DNA of 64,000 nt from NCBI RefSeq assembly GCF_022682495.2, contig NC_071395.1, forward strand, positions 58,915,242 through 58,979,241, written 5' to 3'. Within the stretch, counting starts at the first letter, position 1, and each line of letters begins with the position of its first letter. Below the pieces are notes generated by a model, which was given only the letters and a program-made list of their open reading frames with translations, made no database searches and had not been told where the DNA came from. The stretch is from Desmodus rotundus (lineage: Eukaryota; Chordata; Mammalia; Chiroptera; Phyllostomidae). This document shows, one piece after another, positions 55,371-64,000 of this stretch. A program made the translations under genes and the position numbers.

Positions 55371-57656
55371 CTTTTTTTTTTAGGGGGCAAAAGCAAATTT
55401 TAAAACCTATCTTTTTCTATCTTTTCTCACTGTTTTCATTTACTTTATTTGTTTTTGAATAACAAACAACATAGTTTAATATAGTTTTTTAAAATAATAT
55501 AGTTTTACACTTTACATACATTTTAATATAGTTTTTTAAAATAAATACTATATGCCCATGGTATAAAATGCAAAAAGTGTAGAGCAGAGAATATATTATC
55601 CTCTCTTCTCTAGCCTCCCACCTGAACTTCTTGGAGACGACCATAATTGTCCCTTCTTGAGGACCTTTCCAGAAATGGTCTGTGTATTTAGCAACATATC
55701 CAAATGTATCTTTTTCTTCCATGGCATTTTATACCTAGTGTTACAGCTCTTGCTTTTTTCCTTTCAAGGTGCACCTTGTAGGGCTTTCCTATCAGTGTGT
55801 GTAGAAGGACACATTCTGTGAACGCACGTCTATTTCATGAATGTACTGGAACCTGTCTAACCATGAGCATTTCAGTTATTTCCAATCACTTGGTATCACA
55901 GAGATCCCTGCAGTAAATGACCTACAAATACAATTACACATGTAGGAAAATTCCTTGGAATTACTGGATCAAAGAGTTTGTGCAATCTAACCTTGTTTCC
56001 AAATTATCACATTGTTCTCCAAAGAAGTGGCACTGGTTTACCCACCAGAAGTAGAAGGAAAATGCCCTGTAACCAGCACACTCTAGGTTTAACTGGATTT
56101 TTTGTCTTACCATGGAAGACTTTGTGCAGTGCTCTCTACTGGGATGTTTCATGATGAGCAAAATGTCTGCTGTTTATGTGGCTTTTGAGCATTTGAAATG
56201 CGAATAGTGCAACCAAGGCAGTGAACTTTTAATTGAGTAAATTTAAAGAGATGGTGAACAGAGCAGCTTCAAGCACAGTGAGGTGTGAGAGTTTGGAAGA
56301 AGAGGGGATTGGAGACATTGCTGAGAAATTATGAACTGGAGTTTCTTTAATGTTAATGACTGTAATTCTTTTTTTATGTCATTTTGTTTGTTTTTTAACT
56401 ACTTTTGGCTGTATGTGCTTCCTCAAGCAAGACTCTCCAGGGACAGCAGGCCAGGTCAGCCCTGTGTCTGTAAGGGTCTCAGTGTCTTGAGAGCTCCAGC
56501 TGTCTCTGGACTCTGGTTCTGCCCCAGCTCCTGCCCAGGGTGGAGGCCTGCTACCCTCACATTTGCAGGGCCCAGGGCAATATGGCTCCATGTTTAAAAG
56601 GGACACATTAAGCTTTAATAAAAAGATTAATCTATGTTGCATTCTCTTACCTGGATAAAAGGTCTGCAATTTTCACACCTCTTAGAGTCTCATGCCAGGG
56701 AAGGCCAGCACTGAGAGATCCCTGGCCCAAGCCTGCGTCCTCTGTCCATCCTGCCACCCCCTCACAGTGAAGGGGTCCCGATCCTGTGCATGGACATGCC
56801 AGTCCTTAGGCCAGCCTCTCCACTGCTGTCACCTCTGCAAACTGCTCCATCTGTCTGAGCAAGAAATCCCAGGATTCTGGGTACCCAGGCAAGGTGTGGG
56901 GAGGGTGTTCAGGCTCCTAGTGGGCATGCCCCTTGATGTCACACACTACTTGTCCCTGCCCTTCCCCCATGGAGGCTGGTGCAGCCAGAGGAGAATGAGG
57001 GGAGGCTCTGCTGGAGGGGAAAGTAAATAATTCAAAACCACCTTTTCAAAGCCCGAGGAAAATTCTGCAGATAAATACTGTGACTTTTACTCCCTTTTCC
57101 CCCTTTCCTTAAATTCTCACAGGTTTCCCACCTCTTTATCCACAGTTTTCTCCACTATGTGGACATCTTTCATTGGAGCAGCCAAGTCTGGTTTTTGTCC
57201 TCAGCAGCAGGGGTAGTAGGACACTTGGATGGAGACAGGGGGTCAGAGGACTCAGTTCTCTGAGCAGTTACAGAGCCCCAAAGTCAGAGAGTGCAAGAGG
57301 GTGAAGGCTCCTTCCTGTCAGCTGGGCCCTGTTTGAGATTTTGTGCATGCTTCATCCTTTGCCCTTTGTCACACTGCAACATTCAGTGTAAGTGTCTGGA
57401 AGCCACCCTTCCAGTGAGGTGACCCTGTGAATTGCAACCACATCCTGCACTTACTGTCCTGTTCCAGTTCTCTCTAGTGTTTAATCATCATCTGATGCAC
57501 CATGTGTGTGTGTTTGTTTGTTTGTTTTAGTCTGCCCTCCTCACCAGAAAGTTGCCTCCACGAGGGTGGGGATTTTTGTGGTAACTCTAGGGTTGAGGGT
57601 CCCATAACCAATGCTGGAGTGGGTGAGTCCAGACAGTTTTCTGTCTTTTTTTAAAG
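55371..57656. other. Intron-like stretch before the LY6 domain exons
   Basis: Mostly single-copy DNA. A cysteine-rich open stretch at 56692-57030 was examined and not accepted as an exon. A (GT)n/(GTTT)n run is at about 57505-57530. The acceptor of the next exon is TTTTTTTAAAG at 57646-57656. Confidence 0.4.
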
Positions 57657-57833
57657 TCTCCTGGGAGATTAAAATGAATGACCTAGAGGAGAAAGATGTG
57701 GATGAATTCACCTCCAATGGCTTTAAGTGCCCAACCTGCTTCGCAGTGATGGGAAGGAAGTGTGACAGTGAGCTCAAGTGGTGCACAGCAGACAAAGTGA
57801 AATGTGTCGAATTCTCTGGCATCATAAACACAG
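57657..57833 (+). CDS. LY6/PLAUR-like domain, first half exon
   Basis: A 177-bp exon between a TTTTTTTAAAG acceptor and a CAG|GTACCT donor, phase 1 at both ends. It encodes a 25-residue linker (EIKMNDLEEKDVDEF) and the start of a three-finger LY6/uPAR domain: CPTC, then cysteines spaced x7, x6, x6 (GRKC, KWC, VKC). The CPxC opening and spacing resemble the second domain of LYPD8 / RoBo-1-type proteins (from memory). Such proteins are secreted or GPI-anchored; human LYPD8 acts on gut bacteria. The membrane-distal first domain was not found upstream. Confidence 0.65.
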
Positions 57834-59072
57834 GTACCTTTTAAGGATGCAGTATTGTGTAAACGCAGAGCAGTGGCAATCTGCCACCAGTTTATGGGGC
57901 ATGTGTCCTAAAGGCAGGATTGAGGAGAATCCAGCTTTTGTCCTAATCTCTTAGAAATAAGGACACCACAGTAGTCTGACTCTGACAGTATGTCTAACTG
58001 GCTTTCTCACATTAATTCATTCATTTATGAATTTGTGTACTTTTCCCAAGTCTCTGCTGGCTTTGAGGAAGTTAGTTCAGTATATTGGTTGAAACTTCAT
58101 CCTCTGCAAACTTTGGTTAGGTTTTTTTTGTTGTTTGTTTTTTACACAAAGTAGTAATTTATGTCCTTGCCCCAGGAAGGTTTAATTTCCAAAGTAAAAG
58201 TTTTGGAGATAGGTAATGATTACTTTCTTCAAAAAGATTGTAAAACATAATTTACTGTGCTCCCTTTAAGAAAATCCAACACCAAGTTGAAGTTAATTGA
58301 AGACACACATTACAAATAAATTAGGGCACAGGAGGGTTCCTAGGAGTGGAGCTCCATAGGGCTGGGTTGTTCTGAAACTCTTCTTTACCTTCTCACTTTC
58401 TGTCACTGTTGCTGAGGAACTCAGCCTTCTTACTAAGATCAAGGGCTGGTCATGTCCATCAGTCTCTTGGATTCTTATGTTTGTACTGTCTGTAATTTGT
58501 GTGACAGTGATTCTGCATTACAATAGCAATCACTGATATTGCACCCAGAGAAGGCAGGTGAAATCACCAAGAGCACAGGGTGCTCCACGTGAAACAGTAT
58601 ATCAGGAGGCACTTTGAAAGGCAGAACAATCAAAGCAATTGCTTTTGTATGTCTGTTATTTCTTACAAGATAATGTAAACCAAGGATAAAAGAAAATTCG
58701 ATTTGAGTCCTTAAAATCATGAAGTGTGAAACAGATGCACCAAGTCCTGACATCCACAGTGTAGGGTCACTAAGGACTTGTGGGCAAACAAATGTCTATA
58801 AAAACATTATGCAGGTGATAATATAAATTGGAAAATTTTTACTTACATAGGTTTAGAACATACATGAGTATTTGATTGAAATAGGTTGTGAAGATTTTGC
58901 AAGCCAGGTGTTTGGGGGACACCATGCCAGCTGATTGCCTCAGTTGTGGGGGATGACCCACACACAGTGTGGCCTGGTGGGTATCAGACTCCAGCCCAGT
59001 CTGGGTTGGGGAAAGGGTGAAAGAGAGAGTAAAGAGGAGAAGAGTGGAAGTCTCATTCATAATTTCTTGCAG

Positions 59073-59263
59073 GTCTTAAAGACATAGCTGTTGAAATGAA
59101 GAAATGCATACAAGCAGATCTCTGCAAAGAAACAATAACTTATATGGGCTTTCCAGTTGTTAACAGGAGCAAAAATTGCAGATCAGCCATCAGAAATGGG
59201 GCATGGGTCAGACCTCCAACTTTGGTCTTCTTTGTTCTCTTTCTCAAGAAGCTGCTTTATTAA
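59073..59263 (+). CDS. LY6/PLAUR-like domain, second half and terminal exon
   Basis: After TTTCTTGCAG the frame continues from the previous exon without a break (phase 1): GLKDIAVEMKKCIQADLC, an N-glycosylation sequon NRS, a last cysteine in SKNC, then a hydrophobic end (LVFFVLFLKKLLY) and TAA at 59261-59263. Eight domain cysteines in total, without the CCxxxxCN ending of canonical LY6 domains, fit an LYPD8-like second domain. The short hydrophobic tail could be a remnant GPI signal. Confidence 0.62.
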
Positions 59264-59298
59264 GCTGCTGCGAGGGCCAAGCCCATTTCCCTTTCTAA

Positions 59299-59304
59299 AT
59301 TAAA
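59299..59304 (+). terminator. Polyadenylation signal ATTAAA of the LY6-like gene
   Basis: ATTAAA lies 35 nt after the stop codon. A T/G-rich stretch (TGTATTTTTTGGTTTATG) follows within 10-25 nt. It is the common variant signal and supports a real 3' end here. Confidence 0.5.
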
Positions 59305-60642
59305 CATGTATTTTTTGGTTTATGAATTCTTTCATGTTTGTTGATTTCTCCACACTTATATTCAGTTGTCCATTTATTGACTCATTCAGCAAGGTTTATT
59401 TGTGTACCCAGCCTCACACAAAGTGGGTCAGGATCAAAGTCAGTCCTTGCCTTTGAGAACATCCCAGAGGATTTGGAAGAGTACAGGCACAGATGAAATG
59501 CTTAGGAAGCAATGCAAGAAGCAAGAATAAGAGTGGTACCTCTGCTCAAGTAGCCTGAGGTTACTGCTTCAGGCACAAGGTAGAAGTGGCAGGTATGGGT
59601 TTCCTTAGGGAAGGTGAAGATTACAGATGACCTGTGAGGAGATCTCTGTCATTTGGCAGCAGGGGTAGTGTGTATGGTGTGTGGGAAGTGGGCAGAGGCT
59701 AACATGCAACAGCTGAGGTCAGTCATAGGCAGACTGAGACAAATATGTTGGCCCATCTGGAAGCCTCTATCTGTGAATGATGGAGGTGCCACTGGTGGGC
59801 GAACACAGTGTACTCACTGCACTGAGCACAGTCTGCTCCCTTGATGGAAAGCAGTCCCTAGTCCCCTGGAGACATGGTCTAAAATCAGGGGCCTCCTTGT
59901 GGCTCTCACCTCTGAATGCCCATTAGAATCACCTGGTAGCTTTCAAGGAGAACACTCATTGGGCCACACTGGGGATCAGGACTCTGGTGATCTGAGGGAG
60001 TCCTGGCCCCTGCCTCCTCCCAGCCCTGCATAATTTTTGTCCTCAGCCTATTTAGTTTTTATCTCCTCCCAGTGATTCTAACTTTCAGCTATTGTTAAAA
60101 AAACAAACAAACAAACAAACAAACAAAACACTGCGGTCTGAGGAAAAAAGTAAAAGTCTTTATTTACACAAAGTGGAAGATGTTCAATTAAGCTAACCAA
60201 CAAGTGCATGTAAACAAGAACTTTCTAAGGATATCAAACGTCACTTTGTTACTGGACAGGCAACCAGCCAGAAGCAGGTCTACCTCAGGTTCTTGACTTC
60301 GTACAGGAAAGATTTCACAACACGAGTCCAGGTGATTCTGAGAATAAATGTATTGCAGTTGGGGATGATGAAACAAGGAAGGACAAGGTAGAAGAACAAA
60401 CAGGAGAGAGCTTAGGCAGGGTTCTGATTTGGCTCCCTACAAATGTTATAGCAAAGGAGTGAGCCAAGGTGGGGCTGCCGTTAGCTCACCAGGAAGTCAG
60501 AAAAAAGGGGGATCAGTGGGTTAGCCTGGGTCAAACTTCTGCTGCCCACTGCTCCCCTGGCTGGAAGTCTCCTGGGGACCCTTAGAATTTAGGAGCAAGT
60601 GAAAAGCTAATGCCCAGGAAGGGACATGGGCTTGCTCTAGAG
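59305..60642. other. Downstream region with old repeat remnants
   Basis: About 59355-59470 has the TTTATTGACTCATTCAGCA theme of old L2-type 3' ends (weak). About 59920-60090 resembles a MER5-type hAT remnant (TTAGAATCACCTGGTAGC, then CCCAGTGATTCTAACTT). A (CAAA)n run is at 60101-60126. No gene was recognised. Confidence 0.4.
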
Positions 60643-60794
60643 CACGGGTGTCCAACTCATTTTCACCGGGGGCCACAGCCTCGTGGTTGCCTTTTAAGGG
60701 CCAAAGTAATTTTAGGACTGTATAAATGTAACTACTCCTTAACTGCGAAGGAGTTGAAATTACATTTGGCCCTTAAATGAGTTGGACACCCCTG
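60643..60794. mobile_element. 152-bp hAT-type MITE
   Basis: Terminal inverted repeats CACGGGTGTCCAACTCAT and ATGAGTTGGACACCCCTG (two mismatches), a non-coding centre and an exact 8-bp TSD CTCTAGAG at 60635-60642 and 60795-60802. Eight-base duplications with CA...TG ends are diagnostic of hAT transposons. Vespertilionid bats carry many recent hAT families. Confidence 0.88.
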
Positions 60795-60802
60795 CTCTAG
60801 AG

Positions 60803-61259
60803 CAAGCCCACACTGCATCTTGGTTTTGAGGGCTTTATATCTTTTTCCTGTGGGTGAGAATCTTGGGCGAAGGTATCAGCAGAATATTCATCAGCTTTCC
60901 AGGTGCATTTTTCATATGCTGATGCATCAAAATGAGTGATAGGGGGTTTGGGGAATATTCTTTGGTCCGTTACCTTTTTATTTTATCTTGAATCTGTTTG
61001 GCTTTTAATGGGAGTTTTTGTTATTTGTTTCCTTGACTTCATTGGGTTAGGCTGGCACAAATGACATTAATTGGGTCTCTGCTCTGTCTCCCAGACCAGG
61101 GAGATTTAAGCTGTGTATTCAGTTAAGGAGGACATATGTACACAATTCAGGGGATTGCAGGGGGAGATATTTTTGCAGATGTGGTTTTGTACCCGCGGTT
61201 TTGTGGTTTTGTTCTGGCAGCACCTGCACAACAGCATACAAGATGTGGTGGGCAGAGTG
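60803..61259. other. Unassigned stretch
   Basis: Between the MITE and the L1 remnant. T-rich, with no gene or repeat head recognised. The last ~150 bp may already belong to the L1 5' UTR. Confidence 0.35.
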
Positions 61260-62151
61260 ATGCTCAGTCAACCAGCTGGAGGGAAGGACCAACCAAAGAA
61301 AGACCCAACAATAATCAAAATCCAAAGACATACAGTTAGCCAACATAAACTGCATAAAGGGCATCCCAAGAACATCCAGTTCAGGAGATCAAGGAGACTG
61401 CACCACTGAATCTTACAGGTCTCCTACCATAGAAGTTCACACCACAAACTCAGGGAGTCAAAACAGACCAATTTAAGAGCAGAGACAAACAAGAAGAGTC
61501 TCACAAATAATGGGAAGACAAAGAAACAATCCCCAAACAAAAGGAAAAGAAGAATCCTCAGAAAGAATGCTAAACGAAATAGAGGCAAGTCAACTATCAG
61601 ATATTGAGTTCAAAACAATGGTTATAGGGAAGTTCAATGAGCTCACTGAGAATGACCAAAATCTACAGGGAAACTACAAGGAACTTACTGCAAATTACAT
61701 GAGCATAAAAAGGGACATAGAAACTATAAACAAGAGCCAAGAGGAAATGAAGAATACGATTTCTGAATTGAAGAATACAGTACAAGGAATCAAAAGCAGC
61801 CTCAAAGAAGCAGAGGATAGAATCAGCAGGCTGAAGAACAGGTAGAAAAGAACTGCCAGAAGGAGCAAGAAAAGGAAAAGAGACTCCGAAAGAACGAAGA
61901 GGTGTTAAGGGAACTGCAGGGCAACATGAAACATAATAATATCCGTATAGTAGGGATACCAGAAGGAGAAAAGAAAGGGATGGAAAACCTGTTTGAAAAA
62001 GTAATGATGGAAAACTTCCCAAATTTGATGAAACAAAAAGTCACACAAATCCAGGAAGCAGAGAAGGTACCAATCAACAAGAACCTAAACAGGCCTACTT
62101 CAAGACAGATCATAATTAAAAGGGCAAAATTCCAAGACAAACAGATCTTTT
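61260..62151 (+). mobile_element. L1 5' UTR end and ORF1 remnant, cut by HAL1 copy G
   Basis: The 5' leader leads into ORF1 starting MGRQRNNPQTKGKEE at 61510. The coiled coil is visible (INKSQEEMKNTISELKN). The frame is lost at about 61840, where one base is missing before the stop (RISRLKNR-stop), and continues out of frame with NNIRIVGIPEGE to about 62150. HAL1 copy G then interrupts it in the opposite direction. It is older than the 31-38 kb copy. Confidence 0.75.
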
Positions 62152-64000
62152 TAAAAAAATATATTTATTGATTATGCTATTACACTTGTCCCATTTCCCC
62201 CCTCACTCCACTCCATCCTGCCCACTCCCTCCCTCCCACATTCCCACCCTATAGTTCATGTCCATGGGTCATACTTGTAAGTTCTTTGGCTTCTACATTT
62301 CCTACACTATTCTTACCCTCCCCCTGTCTATTTTCCACCTGTCATCTATGCTACTTATTCCCTGTACCTTTCCCCTCCTCTCCCTCTCCCACTCCCCTAT
62401 TGACAACCCTCCATGTGATCTCCATCACTATGGTTCTGTTCCTGTTCTAGTTGTTTGCCTAGTTTGCTCTTGTTTTTGTTTTAGGTGTGGTTGTTAATAA
62501 CTGTGAGTTTGCTGTCATTTTTACTGTTCCTATTTCTTATCTTCTTTTTCTTAGGTAAGTCCCTTTAACAGTTCATATAATAAGGGCTTGGTGATGATGA
62601 ACTTCTTTAACTTCACCTTATCTGAGAAGCGCTTTATCTTCCCTTCCATTCTAAATGATAGCTTTGCTGGATACAGTAATCTTGGATGTAGGCCCTTGCC
62701 TTTCATGACTTCGAATACTTCTTGCCAGTCCCTTCTTGCCCGTAAGGTCTCTTTGGAGCAATCAGCTGACAGTCTTATGGGAAGTCCTTTGTAGGTAACT
62801 GTCTCCTTTTCTCTTGCTGCTTCTAAGATTCTCTCCTTCTGTTTCATCTTGGGTAATGTAATTATGATGTGCCTTGGTGTGTTCCTCCTTGGGTCCAGCT
62901 TCTTTGGGACTCTCTGAGCTTCCTGGACTTCCTGGAAGTCTATTTCCTTTGCCAGACTGGGGAAGTTCTCCTTCATTATTTGCTCAAATAAGTTTTCAAT
63001 TTTTTGTTCTTCCTCTTCTCCTTCTGGCACCCCTATAATTCAGATGTTGGAACGTTTCAAGATGTCCTGGAGGTTCCTAAGCCTCTCATTTTTCCGAATT
63101 CTTGTTTCTTCATTCTTTTCTGGTTGGATGTTTCTTTCTTCCTTCTGGTCCACACCGTTGATTTGAGCCCCCGTTTCCTTCTCATCACTATGAGAAGTGG
63201 TACATTTTCCTTTGTTTCTCTTAGCATAGGCTTCATTTTTTCATCTGGTTTTCGAACAGATTCAACCAATCCTGTGAGCGTCTTGTGTGAGCGACTGGTT
63301 GTCAAAATAACCAGTGTTTTGAACTGTGCATCTGATAGGTTGGCTATCTCTTCCTCGCTTAGTTGTACTTTTTCTGGAGCTTTGAAGTGTTCTGTCATTT
63401 GGGCCTTTTTTTTTTTTTTGTCTTGGCAGGTCTGTTACTTAAGGGGCAGAGCCTTAGTTGTTCACCGGGGCTGGATAATGCTGGTCGCTGCGCTGTGATG
63501 CTGTAAGTGGGGGAGGGGCCGAGAGGGAGCAATGGCGCCCGCTCCCCTCTCCACCGGATTTCAGTCACTCCCTCTGCTACCCACAATCAAACTGGGCCCC
63601 TCTGGTGCTGGTTCCCGAGTGGGTGGGCTTGTGCTTGCCCTAGGCCCCTGTGGGTCTCTCCAACGACCTCTCCTGTGAGGCTGGGAGTCTCTCCTGCTGC
63701 CGCCCCAACCCCCACGGGCTTTTTCAATCAGAGGTTTGCCTGGGTTGCGTGGTCTTCTTCACTCCCTGCCGTTTGTCCGGTTTATCTGTGCACGAATGTG
63801 GGGCCGCAGGGTGCTACCCCCTGCTCTGCCTGCCCTGTTCTCTGCTACTCTGAGTCCGGCCCTCTCGGTTTATCTGTGGGTGAATGTGGGGCCGCAGGGT
63901 CTGCTAGTGCTCGGACTGCCTGCCCCATTGTCCCACACTCCGCCAGTCTCGGTCCCGCCACAGCAATGCGAGTCCTCTCCGCCCCGGCTGCCTGTGTCCA
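62152..64000 (-). mobile_element. HAL1-like half-LINE, copy G (5' end beyond window)
   Basis: The antisense 3' terminus is at 62152 (TATATTTATTGATTATGC), then the purine-rich 3' UTR complement. The ORF1 region is at about 62551-63398 and the 5' region continues to the window edge. ORF1 has the full-length C-terminal domain. ORF2 is absent. The target is an L1 ORF1; the other TSD lies outside. Confidence 0.8.
62551..63398 (-). pseudogene. HAL1 ORF1, frameshifted (copy G)
   Basis: It starts MTEHFKAPEKVQL at 63398. A short extra block (VILTTSRSHKTLTGL) comes from a small insertion at about 63280-63307. After ENV the frame slips by one into PLLIVMRRKRGLKS and ends near 63057. Downstream, PEGEEEEQKIENLFEQ to ELLKGLT is open in the original frame (62551-63030). 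It shares the altered CCACTTCTCATAGTG block with copies A and F but not their TGA, making it an intermediate. Confidence 0.75.

Noticed and set aside
56692..57030. Cysteine-rich 112-codon frame, candidate LY6 first domain
   Set aside because: The cysteine spacing does not follow LY6 order and there is no suitable acceptor/donor pair of matching phase.

Overview
The window is mammalian nuclear DNA, most likely from a microbat. Repeated tRNA-derived SINEs look like the bat VES family (for example 42534-42781 and 50963-51155), there is a short hAT-type MITE at 60.6 kb, and young L1 copies dominate the sequence. There are no CRISPR arrays, bacterial genes or conventional RNA genes. Only two stretches look like host genes: an olfactory receptor pseudogene (17.7-18.6 kb) and a partial LY6/PLAUR-type gene (52.2-59.3 kb). 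In human, OR2T genes lie beside LYPD8 at 1q44, so the two loci fit one conserved OR2T-LYPD neighbourhood (inference).

Layout. 1-5.6 kb: a twin-primed L1 fragment and two half-LINE (HAL1-like) elements, which carry an L1-type ORF1 but no ORF2. 5.98-14.34 kb: a defective betaretrovirus-like provirus with two LTRs, gag-pro(dUTPase)-pol remnants and almost no env; a second LTR-like block with its own polypurine tract lies before the true 3' LTR. 15.1-17.0 kb: another HAL1. 17.7-22.4 kb: an OR2T-like pseudogene whose last codons are split by a full-length HAL1 with 15-bp target-site duplications (TSDs), followed 126 bp later by an inverted sister copy with its own 15-bp TSD. 23.5-30.4 kb: an ancient L1 holding a nest of younger insertions (SINE, L1, twin-primed L1, HAL1) and a 54-bp perfect palindrome. 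31.0-43.7 kb: a nearly complete 6.9-kb L1 on the minus strand (intact ORF1, ORF2 with three lesions) inside an older L1, then further L1 copies. 43.7-51.3 kb: old L1 5' regions, VES SINEs and two solo LTRs related to the provirus. 51.3-61 kb: the gene-like region, with the LY6 exons, old repeats and the hAT MITE. 61.2-64 kb: an L1 ORF1 remnant cut by a seventh HAL1 that runs out of the window.

How the parts relate. The L1 supplies the only recognisable non-LTR replicase. HAL1 copies share its ORF1 architecture, a YY1-like site at the 5' end and a similar 3' terminus, and they insert with L1-style TSDs, so they are best read as trans-mobilised passengers. Seven HAL1 copies in 64 kb, falling into at least two lineages with shared ORF1 lesions, are the most distinctive content. 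All boundaries and family names were read by eye, without alignment tools or database searches.
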